Shown: positions 11,671 through 21,912 of the stretch, piece by piece | How the letters are laid out: each line of letters starts with the position of its first letter | Position numbering within the stretch: position 1 is the stretch's first letter | Source of the DNA: Epiperipatus broadwayi | Lineage: Eukaryota; Onychophora; Udeonychophora; Euonychophora; Peripatidae | DNA: 64,000 bases | Direction of reading: 5' to 3' | Assembly: GCA_028023455.1 (NCBI GenBank) | Contig: JAQFVV010006305.1 | Span: forward strand, 2,779,001-2,843,000 | Notes under the pieces: generated by a model | What the model was told of the DNA's origin: nothing | What the model saw: only the letters and a program-made list of their open reading frames with translations | Databases searched by the model: none | Position numbers and translations under genes: made by a program

Positions 11671-13702
11671 ATACGGATAATTGGAGGAGGTTTTATATAA
11701 AAATATAATATAATAATGATGTACTGATTGTTGCAGAGATTAAGATATACTACAATAATAACTTGCGGTGCATTGACGGAAGACCGGGCAGCTTGTACTT
11801 TGACAAGTCTTAATGCCCCAAGTAGATCCGGGACACTACAACCAGCCGGGATTATTTTCAAACCCCGGTGATCCAAGAGATTATCTGGAGAAGAATTTAT
11901 TTCTTTCCAATTGGTAGTAAAAACGAGACGCCAATTTAGGCGAAGGAAAAGGCACTGCCACAGTAACATCGAGGAAGAGTGATCGGAAGTGGACTTAAAG
12001 CGAAACTATATAAAACCTTGGTTATCTCTCCGTAACATTTTCTACGCAACAATCTGATATGACTATTCAAAATAAAACATGGCAAAATCAAAAGATCACA
12101 AAAGTAATGATTAATTAATTTCACTCTGAAACCCATAACTCCCCAAGTTGTTCGGAAGGTAATAATAGTAACAAAAATATTCACTTTATATTATTACTCC
12201 GTTCATATATAAAAAATAATATAATAAAAATTTAGACTTTATTTTAAATATTTGTTATTTGGAGCAGAGATTAAAATATCATTTTGACGAAATAAAAGGA
12301 ACAATACAGGTACTTGAATATTTCTCAACTCAACATAAACGAACCAATTTTTAGTTCGATAAAAGAAAATTACTTTTAAAATGAATATAATAATAATACT
12401 ATGAAATAAACTTTAATGGCTTTAACTAGAGTTGAAAAATATTATTATTGGCATCGCTTTGTTTGTAAATGTAAGTAATAATAAAAATATAAGTACATTC
12501 ACTAATGAATTACTATTAGGCACAAAATATTAGTAAATCATCATCTAAAGACTAGAGCACAGAAATATTAGAGAAGAAATTTACTGACAGGCTTTAGTGT
12601 AACATTTTAACGAAGGAAAACAAGAAATTTACATGTAATTACTTAGATTAATTCATAACAGATTAAATAATAAAATTATTAAGCTTAGAAGAAAGTTAAA
12701 AAGTTCATGTAACAAGGGTTACCATTCTTTCTTCGTCCGGCTTTTCTCCTTGCGGTAATGTTTATGCAGAACGTAGGCGCGCATTTTGGATTCCTTAGAA
12801 TGGCATGATTAATTTAAAGGTTGGGATTGAGAAAACTGGAAGCACAGGAAACATTATAGATCAGCGGCTCGAAAGATTTAAATCGGCAGAACAGGGATCA
12901 GCTTCTTGGACTTAGCCCAACATTATTGCAATTCACCAGGCAACTTCTTAATCACAGTTGAGATGATTTCTCTGGAACAACTACTTTGCTGTAGCCCGAG
13001 ACGGTCTACCCTCAGCAAAGTCAAAAAGTAGAGTCCCGAATATATTACAATATAAGATGGCTACGGTTGATCACTCTGCATAGTTTTTGTTCATGACTCT
13101 GCCTCCTTTGATTTTCTGGCCTCCAGCAATATCTAATTTTGACTATACAATTGCATTCGCATTTCTTGATAAGAGTCCTACATTTCTCATTTCCATTGTT
13201 TGATTTACATTTATTTCTAAATTCAATACATGATTCTAAATTGAAAAACTAAACAATTACATAGGAATTCGTGAATACAAAATTGAAATTCATTATCTTA
13301 ACTTTCAAAGTACAAACTAATTATTCTATACATTTTGTACATGTAAGATTTGACTAAAAATACTGATCAAAGGAATGTGACTTTTGATCAGCATTTTTAA
13401 ATGACTTTGTATAATTTTGAAAGATTTAAAATTAAAAAAAATATACACGCAATGAAACTTTTAAATTGAGCTAATATAAACCTACAAACCACACACACGA
13501 ATATTATTTATCATGATTTGTAATATTTATACTTGTAATATTTACATTAAATTCTTTTAAACAAAGCATAAAATAACTAACTTAAAATTTATGTGGCCTG
13601 GAATAGAAAAAGCCTCATTGCGGGTAAATAGTGATTTAGAATTACCGTACTTCAAAATGAAAACTATGAAACTAAGATCGATCCTTCGATCTGTCTGTTT
13701 CA
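11671..13702 (-). repeat. 3' LTR, proximal segment (U3 start)
   Basis: Remainder of the 3' LTR, collinear with 19874-21908. In coding sense it begins TGAAACAG at 13702 and carries a palindrome at 13667-13702. The first four bases (11671-11674) are the duplicated target of the nested insertion. A TATA-like TTTTATATAAAAA lies at about 11690-11703. Confidence 0.9.
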
Positions 13703-13717
13703 TTTCTTCCTACTTAA
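13703..13717 (-). promoter_or_regulatory. polypurine tract (plus-strand primer)
   Basis: On the minus strand the bases just before the 3' LTR read AAGTAGGAAGAAA, an almost pure purine run ending directly at TGAAACAG. This is the expected position and composition of a Ty3/gypsy polypurine tract, which primes plus-strand DNA synthesis. Confidence 0.7.
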
Positions 13718-13951
13718 AAAAAAATAACAAAAAAAAAATGTTTATACATATTTTACTGACTTACATTTCATTACAAAGTTGACCGACTTTGGAGAACAGT
13801 CTGGGTGAGAGTTTGAACCTAAACATGGGTGTGAAATGATACATTTTATCAATCATTTGTATATTAATATCCATTGTTCTTTACTCATCATCTGAAACAT
13901 TTATAACATAGTGGTCGTTTACCGGGTTATCCCAAAATTACTGTTTGTTTT
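13718..13951 (-). other. 3' untranslated part of the Ty3/gypsy element
   Basis: About 230 bp between the integrase stop and the polypurine tract, AT-rich with A/T runs. No env or accessory frame is visible. Confidence 0.6.
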
Positions 13952-14632
13952 CTATGGTCTCCCTGGGTCAGGAGGTATATAAGGCTTTAATTGTCTCGCA
14001 TTGTAAATACCTCGTAGACCCTTCCCTTCCAGTAGAAAAGCGTTTTCATGGCATTCTTCCACTATCTCATATGGCCCGCTATACAGAGGGAAGAATTTTT
14101 TGAATTCCTTCCTAGGTGCATTACTGACTCGTGGGGATCTTAGCCAGACTTGATCCCCCCTTTTAAAATTGTGATGTTGCCTTCCTCCTCTTTTAATTCT
14201 ATTTTGTGCCATGCACTCCAATTGTTGCCGGGCCATGTCTTGATCTGTGCTGTGATTTATATGTACTTCACGCTTTGGTGATAGCGTAGGGAAAATATCC
14301 GGGCATGGTCTACCGTAGTGGAGACGCGTGGGTGGGAATCCCGAGGATTCGTTCATTGTATGATTGATGCAATCCATGACATATTGAAGTTTCTCTACCC
14401 ACTTCCGGTGATCCGTTGATAAACACGCGTGAAAAAGTCGACTGATTTCTCTCATGACTCTCTCGCACGGGTTTGATTGTGGATTTCTTATTGATGTTAG
14501 GCGATGGTTTACATTCTGCTTCTTTACCCAGTTTTTCCATTCTTTCGAGGTGAATGCCGAACCATGGTCAGAAAGTATGGTTTCGGGTTTACCTACCTCT
14601 TGAAATTGGTTTTTCCTGAAGAACCCGAGTTA
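13952..14632 (-). pseudogene. integrase C-terminal part (frameshifted away from pol)
   Basis: This frame continues the integrase begun in the 14589-16916 reading frame. Just after the frame change it shows the second catalytic aspartate in SDHGSAF, then a glutamate in NPCERVMRE, which fits a DD-E integrase core, followed by the segment YVMDCINHTMNESSGFPPTR. The C-terminal part has the GDQVWLRSP motif and a GPY/F-type module around LYSGPYEIVEE, ending near LKPYIPPDPGRP. Integrase inserts the cDNA into host DNA. The shift lies at about 14620-14632. An ATG at 14455 would give 167 residues alone but lacks the catalytic residues, so this is a broken piece of Pol and not a separate gene. Confidence 0.88.
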
Positions 14633-16916
14633 CGTTTCTGGTGTTTGTAGACCGCACTGGGTAAACCTTAACATACTTGGAAAAAATATCATATGATACC
14701 AACAAATACTGAAATGTTTTAAATTTGGGCAAGGGACCATAGTGGTCTATTGCAAGGATCTCGTTCGGTCTCGTGGCCATCACGGGTTTTATTTTTCCTG
14801 CGTAGGACTTGTTGGGAGCTTTCGTAGTAGCGCAGGTATCGCACTGTCTGATTATGGAAGTGATATGGTGATACATCCCCGGCCGGTAAAATTGGCGCTG
14901 GACCACTTCTTCAATCTTCCTGGGTCCATAATGTCCCAGAGATTGGTGTATATGTTTAATTATAGGGGCCCTAAATCTATTGGGTACCACGATTTTCCAA
15001 GGAGCACTGTAATCCTTGGTGCGGGTTTGTAATGTGCCTTCCTCAATTCGGAAATGGGGGTATCTGCTTTGTGGCTTCTGATTCTTATCCGAGGGTTTGG
15101 ACAAATCATGAATGATATGGGGATACTGTATATTCTGCCAATAAATCAAATTCCGCAATTCAGTTTCTACAGAACTTGATATCGTAGTGGCCATAATTTC
15201 CAAGGGTTGGTTCTTGATTTCAGGGTTTTGTATCTTCATCGGTACAGGGTGACGACTCAATACGTCAGCCACAATATTTTCCCACCCTGGACAGTACTGG
15301 ACTTGGTACCGGAATTGTTGGAGGGTCAAACTCCATCTGATTAAACGGTCATTAGTCAGGAAACTCTTGTTGAGAAACTCCAGGCAACGATGATCGGTTA
15401 TAATGATTACTTGAGATCCCAAAAGAAATTGCCGGAATTTCTGGCATGCCCACACAATGGCCAGAGTTTCTTGTTCTGTTGTAGTGTAATGGACTTCCGC
15501 CCCCTTCAATGCATGGCTGCAAAAATAAATAACTTGGTGAGCTCCGGTATCACTTATTTGAAATAAAATAGCTCCTAGTCCTTGCTTGCTGCTGTCTGTT
15601 TGTACATAAAAGGGGCGATGAAAATTCGGATGATGTAGCATTACAGCCTGTAAAATTTTTTTTTTTACATGTAGGAGTTCTTTGTCATGAAAAGTTGTCC
15701 ATTCCCACTTGCGGTTTTTCTTGATGAGGTCTACGAGATTTCTAGTTTCCTGGGCGAAGTTCGGATAGAATTTGTGATAGAAGTTGCAAAGGCCCAAAAA
15801 TGATCGGACCTGCTTCGGTTTAGTTGGTGTTGGGAAATTTTCTATAGCGGCAATTTTATCGGGGTGAGCCTTAATACCATGTTGGTTGATGATATGGCCA
15901 AGGAACGTTATCTCGCCAATAGCAAAACGGCTCTTCTCCAAATTTACGGTGATATTTTTTTCTCTGCATTCTCTGAGGAACCTTTCCAAATGTTGTAAAT
16001 GTTCCTGCAGGTTTTCTGAAACAATGACCAGGTCATCCATATAACATACCATATGCTCCTGTATCTCATCGGAAAGGACCTGCCGCAAACAGCGCATTAA
16101 GCCTGCTCCACTGTTTATGAGTCCAAAAGGGACTCTTTTAAATATATGAGTATACCCATTATATCGGAAGGCCGTATATTTCCGATCCCTAGGGTCCAGA
16201 TTCAACTGCCAGTAGCTCGCGGTCAAATCCAAAGTTGAAAAGATGGTTTTACCAGCCAGCTGTACCAGTACCTCTTGAATAGGTGGAGGAGCATCTCTTT
16301 CTGGGATGGTAATGCTGTTCAACTTGCGTGCATCCAAACACAAATGCAAACTCCCATTTTTCTTTTTTACCACGACCAACGGGTTGTTATAAGGCGACGG
16401 GCTGCGTTCAATAATACCCCACTCAATCATTTGATGAATCTGGGCTTCTACTTCCCCTCTGTACTGAAAAGGTATGGGGTAAGTTTTCAACGGAACGTAC
16501 GCCTCCTCCTTTACCCGGATCCGGTGTGTATACCCTCTAATCTCACCCGGAGTAGGAGAAAAAACAGCCTCATATTTCTTTAGTATTTTTCCGATCTGAT
16601 ATGTGTCCCTGGGTTCCGTGAGGATGGACTCTTGAACCTTTTTACTGATCGCTGCTGGGTCAACTGACTGGACCAAACAACTTTTGTAGTCAGACCTCTG
16701 GGTAATCGGTATTTTGAAATCGATTGCCTCACTTCCAAAAGAGCATCTTCCCTTTTCATAATCGATAATACCATCACTGTGGGCCAAAAAATCGGAGCCG
16801 AGCACCATGTCATAGATAAGTCCTGTCATCACAAGAATAGTATGTCCTACCGGCCTCTGATTTATCTTAACTTCCAGCCATACTTGGCGGTTTTCACTTA
16901 GCATTTTTTTTCCCAT
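14589..16916 (-). CDS. pol: Pol polyprotein: protease end, RT, RNase H, integrase N-terminal half
   Basis: A 775-residue open frame. Residues about 38-44 (VLGSDFL) are the C-terminal protease motif; the DSG active site lies in the upstream frame. Reverse transcriptase follows, with a catalytic LDL near 229-231, VPFGLINSG near 262-270 and YMDD at 292-295. The connection segment has FLGLCNFYHKFYPNFA (373-388). RNase H shows D441 (QTDSS), E481 (TEQE), D508 (ITDH) and D551 (VADVLSR). The integrase zinc domain has the HQSLGHYG histidines near 657-662 and cysteines 692 and 695, and the core starts with LAIDHYG (D724). The frame then runs out of register at residue 766 and ends at a premature stop. 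The product would act in virus-like particles to copy RNA to cDNA. The first ATG is probably not used as such; translation would come through from gag-protease. Confidence 0.93.
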   Translation of the reverse strand: MGKKMLSENRQVWLEVKINQRPVGHTILVMTGLIYDMVLGSDFLAHSDGIIDYEKGRCSFGSEAIDFKIPITQRSDYKSCLVQSVDPAAISKKVQESILTEPRDTYQIGKILKKYEAVFSPTPGEIRGYTHRIRVKEEAYVPLKTYPIPFQYRGEVEAQIHQMIEWGIIERSPSPYNNPLVVVKKKNGSLHLCLDARKLNSITIPERDAPPPIQEVLVQLAGKTIFSTLDLTASYWQLNLDPRDRKYTAFRYNGYTHIFKRVPFGLINSGAGLMRCLRQVLSDEIQEHMVCYMDDLVIVSENLQEHLQHLERFLRECREKNITVNLEKSRFAIGEITFLGHIINQHGIKAHPDKIAAIENFPTPTKPKQVRSFLGLCNFYHKFYPNFAQETRNLVDLIKKNRKWEWTTFHDKELLHVKKKILQAVMLHHPNFHRPFYVQTDSSKQGLGAILFQISDTGAHQVIYFCSHALKGAEVHYTTTEQETLAIVWACQKFRQFLLGSQVIIITDHRCLEFLNKSFLTNDRLIRWSLTLQQFRYQVQYCPGWENIVADVLSRHPVPMKIQNPEIKNQPLEIMATTISSSVETELRNLIYWQNIQYPHIIHDLSKPSDKNQKPQSRYPHFRIEEGTLQTRTKDYSAPWKIVVPNRFRAPIIKHIHQSLGHYGPRKIEEVVQRQFYRPGMYHHITSIIRQCDTCATTKAPNKSYAGKIKPVMATRPNEILAIDHYGPLPKFKTFQYLLVSYDIFSKYVKVYPVRSTNTRNVTRVLQEKPISRGR

Positions 16917-17862
16917 TTGTCAATGTGAATTGAATAGGTCGAGTTGGCAACTGCATGATTTCGCGGGTTCTTTTTAGGTTATTAATCCAAGCTGCAGATA
17001 CGATTGAAGCTTGGCTGCCTGAGTCAATCAAAACCGTAACCCTGTTGTCTTCTATATTTACTTCTATAACCGGGCATAAGTAATTTGCTTGCTGATCCTG
17101 ATTTTCCTTTTCTGAAATTAGGTTCGTCATCTGGTGGATGGTTTTAATGGGCTGACTTTTACTGTTATTTGGTGCCGGAGATCTGAAGTGTTGGTCTACT
17201 GTCTCCAAGAACTTTGTCATCTCAGAAATAGTGTGTATTTGGCTACTGATCATCAGCCCTCTAACTTCTTGTGGCATATTGTATGCTATCATTCGAATAA
17301 CTCGGGAATCTGACCAGTTGAAAGTGTGCAATGAACAAAACTTGGTTGCTTGCTGCGAAAAAAATTTTGTTAGGGTAAGTCGGTTCCCTGTGGGAAAGCA
17401 TTCTTTGATAAGGCTACACAATGCTATTTCTTGTCTTTCCTCGCCCCAGAATGTCCTTAGCAGCCTGTCCCGGTACTCCTCAAAAGTTCTAGGTTTTCCT
17501 CTCAGTATGGTCCACCAGTCTTTGGCGACTGATTTCAAATGATGCTGAATGATGGCCATTTGTTGCTTATTATCTAGGTCTGTTATTTCGAAAGCATCTG
17601 TTAAGCTGTCGACATGTTCGTGGGGGTTTTCCCAGTATTCCCCATAGAAATCTATAATTTTGAACGAAAGGTGTTAAGGGTCAAATGATTTGTCCATTCT
17701 GACCCATTTCAACCGGTAAACACTGTCTTCCTTTTATATTGTGTGCATATTCCCCAGTAACTAGTTATTTGTTTATTTAATCTATTCACTTACAGTCACT
17801 GATGTGTCTGATGGTTCCGCACTACTTCCAGATGATTTACTGTTCCCTTCTATTTCTGCCAT
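16894..17862 (-). pseudogene. gag: gag (capsid-like) and protease N-terminal part, interrupted
   Basis: The open part (17559 down to 16894, 221 residues) has a capsid-like Retrotrans_gag region (AKDWWTILRGKPRTFEEYRD, then FFSQQATKFCSLH) and the aspartic protease active site VLIDSGSQASIV near residue 176. Upstream in the same frame the gag sequence clearly continues (YWENPHEHVDSLTDAFEI), broken by a TAA at 17674-17676. Further up, still in frame, an ATG at 17862 opens a Ser-rich N-terminus (MAEIEGNSKSSGSS), followed by a stop-rich block at about 17732-17794. No CCHC nucleocapsid zinc knuckle is visible. The frame passes to pol at an A8 run near 16904-16911, inside the protease domain, which looks like a homopolymer indel. 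Gag would form the particle shell. Confidence 0.85.
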
Positions 17863-19248
17863 TTTATGTTCTTTTATTAATTATATGTGTAATTCTAGCA
17901 CGTGAATTAGTTATTTGCAAAATATTTTTTTATTTATATATATTCATAAAAGATACTGATCCCTGATCCTATATGCCAAATCCTCCCCCACTGCTGATAC
18001 TGTTCCCACCTCTCTCATCCAGTTTGTGTGTCTTCCTTCCTTTCTCTTTTTTTTTCTTTTGCCTACATTCCGATTGATTTCTGTTATATAAAACCCTTTT
18101 TTTTCACCCTTTTTTTTATGTATATATGATATGATAACGTGTATCTAAATTATTAATAAGGGAAGAGAAAAACTTTATTTCACCCAGTTCGAACTGTTCT
18201 CCTCAGTCCTATAAAACAAAACATATTAACAATTAGTATATAACACAATAATATTCTTATAATACTGTCAGTAACTCTCTCTCTATATATATATATCACC
18301 ATTTCTCTCTTTTATAGACCAAACAAAAACTCACCACTGCTGTATGGACAAACATATTTGCTGACAAATTTATTTGAAAGGCGCCAGCCAGCAACATGTG
18401 ACCAATGGATAATTTAATCCACTGATCCCCCAAATATATACTTATTACGTGACTTAATAAAACCATTTGATTCAAAAACATAATGTTTTATGTAGAATGT
18501 TTAATATTAACGCTACTTCTGCGGGGTTATCAATTACAATTTCAAGTTTCTATAACGTAAGTGTATATACCCTTAACACTTTGCCGACTGTATCTGGCTG
18601 ATTGGTGTTATACAAAAAAAAACTTAACCTAAACGGTTACTCTACTTAATACCGGATAGCACATATTCTGGCCAATAACTTTATTCAACTGACATTTATG
18701 TTATGCACTGACTTTGATAAGATTTCTATATTAAACAATATATATACACACATACACGCGTTTATTTTTAAGACATGAAAAGTAATCCTACTTTCTTTGC
18801 TTTTTTTTTTTCTAAAAAAAAATTTCAAACAACGAAAAAAAATGAACTTGCAAAAGGATTTATGAAATAACATTCGTTTATTTTGAATTAAATAAACGCA
18901 CAAAATCGCAATACAGGTTTTCACTTGCTTTGAAACCATTCCTCAATATTTTTGTCGTTAAAACAAAACTTCAAAGTTGCTTTCACACTTTTTTTTTTCA
19001 AAAAAAAATCTCACTATATTATCTTAACAATATTAGAAGGCAATCTATTCAACTGAAACTACTTGAAAGCAAGGGTGAAAAAAAAATTTAGTATATTTGA
19101 CTTACTCAAAACATCGTTTTAAAACTTCGCATTTTAATAACGCAAAATATATATATCTCAACGGTATGAAAAAAAAAATCGAGTATTTCTATAATTTAAT
19201 ATTTACTCTTGTTCACTCTGCAGGGTGTGGGAGATTTCTTCATCAGAG
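17863..19248 (-). other. long 5' leader of the Ty3/gypsy element
   Basis: About 1.4 kb separates the primer site from the first gag ATG. It is AT-rich with homopolymer runs and shows no recognisable coding or structural motif. The length is unusual for a leader. It may include a decayed insertion or an N-terminal gag segment too degraded to read. Confidence 0.5.
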
Positions 19249-19266
19249 CACCACGGAGGGCGTCCA
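19249..19266 (-). promoter_or_regulatory. candidate primer binding site
   Basis: On the minus strand, 14 bases after the end of the 5' LTR, the sequence reads TGGACGCCCTCCGTGG. It starts with TGG, as expected for pairing with a tRNA CCA end, and resembles the tRNA-Lys-type TGGCGCCC site of many gypsy elements with one extra base. The 14-base offset is larger than usual. Confidence 0.5.
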
Positions 19267-19280
19267 AAATTTTAAACTAC

Positions 19281-21908
19281 TGTACCGGTAAAATCACCAT
19301 GCTTAATCACGCACAGTAATCCGAATTCAAACCCAGTCCACGTCTAGGAATAAATTCCAAAATGCAAACCAAATTCAAACCCAAACCCCTGGCATGACCA
19401 ACCGATGAACAACGCAACAACGGTACGTGGTTTTCCCTTTACTAGCTCGTCGGAAAACACAGACTAAATTACCCTACAATCAGTTATTCATATATATCTT
19501 ATATTCGAGATATTGGTACGGTTAATAATTCAATATATATTTAAGTTGTCGATACAGACAGCAGGTGATTAACTAGATTTCGAGAGTAATAAGACAAGAG
19601 AGACAAAAATAGATTAGATAAATTTTTAATAATTATTGAAATCATTGAATACTATGTACAGATACGGTAAAATTTTCATACGTATATTTATAATAATTTG
19701 CTGCTAGTCCTTAATAATCGTTTTAGACTGATAAACAAAACGCATGCCAATATTTATATGTTTTAAATGGTCGTACGAGTTGATATGGGAATCAGAGTAA
19801 TTTGAGCATTTAAAATATTTAATTCCTATTTTATATTAAGTTGTTTGATTTTAATAGATTCAAACCATTACGTATACGGATAATTGGAGGAGGCTTTATA
19901 TAAGAATATAATATAATAATGATGTACTGATGGTTGCAGAGATTAAGATATACTACAATAATAACTTGCGGTGCATTGACGGAAGACCGGGCGGCTTGTA
20001 CTTTGACAAGTCTTAATGCCCCCAAGTAGATCCGGGACACTACAACCAGCCAGGATCATTTTCGAACCCCGGTGATCCAAGAGATTATCTGGAGAAGAAT
20101 TTCTTTCTTTCCAATTGGTAGTAAAAACGAGACGCCAATTTAGGTGAAGGAAAAGGCACTGCCACAGTAACATCGAGGAAGAGTGATCGGAAGTGGACTT
20201 AAAGCGAAACTATATAAAACCTTGATTATCTCTCCGTAACATTTTCTACACAACAATCTGATATGACTATTCAAAATAAAACATGGCGAAATCAAAAGAT
20301 CACAAAAGTAACGATTAATTAATTTCACTCTGAAACCCATAACTCCCCAGGTTGTTCGGAAGGTAATAATAGTAACAAAAATATTCACTTTATATTATTA
20401 CTCCGTTCATATATAAAAAATAATATAATAAAAATTTAGACTTTATTTTAAATATTTGTTATTTGGAGCAGAGATTAAAATATCATTTTGATGAAATAAA
20501 AGGAACAATACAGGTACTTGAATATTTCTCAACTCAACATAAACGAACCAATTTTTAGTTCGATAAAAGAAAATTACTTTTAAAATGAATATAATAATAA
20601 TACTATGAAATAAACTTTAATGGCTTTAACTAGAGTTGAAAAATATTATTATTGGCATCGCTTTGTTTGTAAATGTAAGTAATAATAAAAATATAAGTAT
20701 ATTCACTAATGAATTACTATTAGGCACAAAATATTAGTAAATTATCATCTAAAGACTAGAGCACAGAAATATTAGAGAAGAAATTTACTGACAGGCTTTA
20801 GTGTAACATTTTAACGAAGGAAAACAAGAAATTTACATGTAATTACTTAGATTAATTCATAACAGATTAAATAATAAAATTATTAAGCTTAGAGGAAAGT
20901 TAAAAAGTTCATGTAACAAGAGTTACCATTCTTTCTTCGTCCGGCTTTTCTCCTTGCGGTAATGTTTATGCAGAACGTAGGTGCGCATTTTGGATTCCTT
21001 AGAATGGCATGATTAATTTAAAGGTTGGGATTGAGAAAACTGGAAGCACAGGAAACATTATAGATCAGCGGCTCGAAAGATTTAAATCGACAGAACAGGG
21101 ATCAGCTTCTTGGACTTAGCCCAACATTATTGCAATTCACCGGGCAACTTCTTAATCACAGTTGAGATGATTTCTCTGGAACAACTACTTTGCTGTAGCC
21201 CGAGACGGTCTACCCACAGCAAAGTCAAAAAGTAGAGTCCCGAGTATATTACAATATAAGATGGCTACAGTTGATCACTCTGCATAGTTTTTGTTCATGA
21301 CTCTGCCTCCTTTGATTTTCTGGCCTCCAGCAATATCTAATTTTGACTATACAATTGCATTCGCATTTCTTGATAAGAGTCCTACATTTCTCATTTCCAT
21401 TGTTTGATTTACATTTATTTCTAAATTCAATACATGATTCTAAATTGACAAACTAAATAATTACATAGGAATTCGTGAATACAAAATTGAAATTCATTAT
21501 CTTAACTTTCAAAGTACAAACTAATTATTCTATACATTTTGTACATGTAAGATTTGACTAAAAATACCGATCAAAGGAATGTGACTTTTGATCAGCATTT
21601 TTAAATGACTTTGTATAATTTTGAAAGATTTAAAATTTAAAAAAAAATATACACGCAATGAAACTTTTAAATTGAGCTAATATAAACCTACAAACCACAC
21701 ACACGAATATTATTTATCATGATTTGTAATATTTATACTTGTAATATTTACATTAAATTCTTTTAAACAAAGCATAAAATAACTAACTTAAAATTTATGT
21801 GGCCTGGAATAGAAAAAGCCTCATTGCGGGTAAATAGTGATTTAGAATTACCGTACTTCAAAATGAAAACTATGAAACTAAGATCGATGCTTTGATCTGT
21901 CTGTTTCA
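19281..21908 (-). repeat. 5' LTR, intact, 2628 bp
   Basis: In coding sense it begins TGAAACAG at 21908 and ends ACCGGTACA at 19281. It is near-identical to the rejoined 3' LTR, implying a recent insertion. The U3 start holds a palindrome at 21873-21908 (TGAAAC pairing with GTTTCA, and an inner stem). The length is several times that of typical animal gypsy LTRs. Short open frames inside are not conserved as proteins between copies and are left out. Confidence 0.93.
19895..19905 (-). promoter_or_regulatory. candidate TATA box of the 5' LTR
   Basis: The minus strand reads CTTATATAAAG about 620 bp before the LTR's downstream end. Transcription would start about 25-30 bp further on, which falls at the CGTATACGG sequence used as target by the nested copy in the other LTR. 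The same TATA-like motif is present in the 3' LTR. Position fits; activity is inferred only. Confidence 0.45.
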
Positions 21909-21912
21909 ATAT
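21909..21912. repeat. target-site duplication ATAT, right copy
   Basis: Matches 8476-8479 across the 13.4-kb element and is followed by G. Confidence 0.8.

Larger units (their letters stand above)
8480..21908 (-). mobile_element. Ty3/gypsy LTR retrotransposon with 2.6-kb LTRs, nearly complete
   Basis: A complete element lies in minus orientation. The 5' LTR is at 19281-21908, and the internal region (13703-19280) reads leader, gag-protease, RT, RNase H and integrase. The 3' LTR is split into 8480-9076 and 11671-13702 by a nested solo LTR at 9077-11670. The two LTRs total 2625 and 2628 bp once the duplicated 4 bp is removed. Both begin TG and end CA in coding sense, and ATAT duplications flank the whole (8476-8479, 21909-21912). 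The domain order PR-RT-RH-IN and a GPY/F-type integrase tail place it in Ty3/gypsy (Metaviridae-like). No env-like frame is seen. Lesions are few: in-frame stops in gag, a frame change at an A8 run in protease, and a frameshift in integrase. It looks young but is probably not autonomous. Confidence 0.93.

Noticed and set aside
9757-12184. Short minus-strand frames within the LTRs, also found at 19831-20388
   Set aside because: They recur only because LTRs are repeated; between copies they carry frameshifts and are not preserved as protein.
8480-13702. Tandem duplication of LTR halves as explanation of the A-A-B-B pattern
   Set aside because: The junctions coincide with TG...CA termini and a 4-bp duplication, which integration explains and tandem duplication does not.
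14742-17542. Plus-strand frames of about 100 codons opposite gag-pol
   Set aside because: Antisense shadows of the Ty3/gypsy coding strand; no independent motif.
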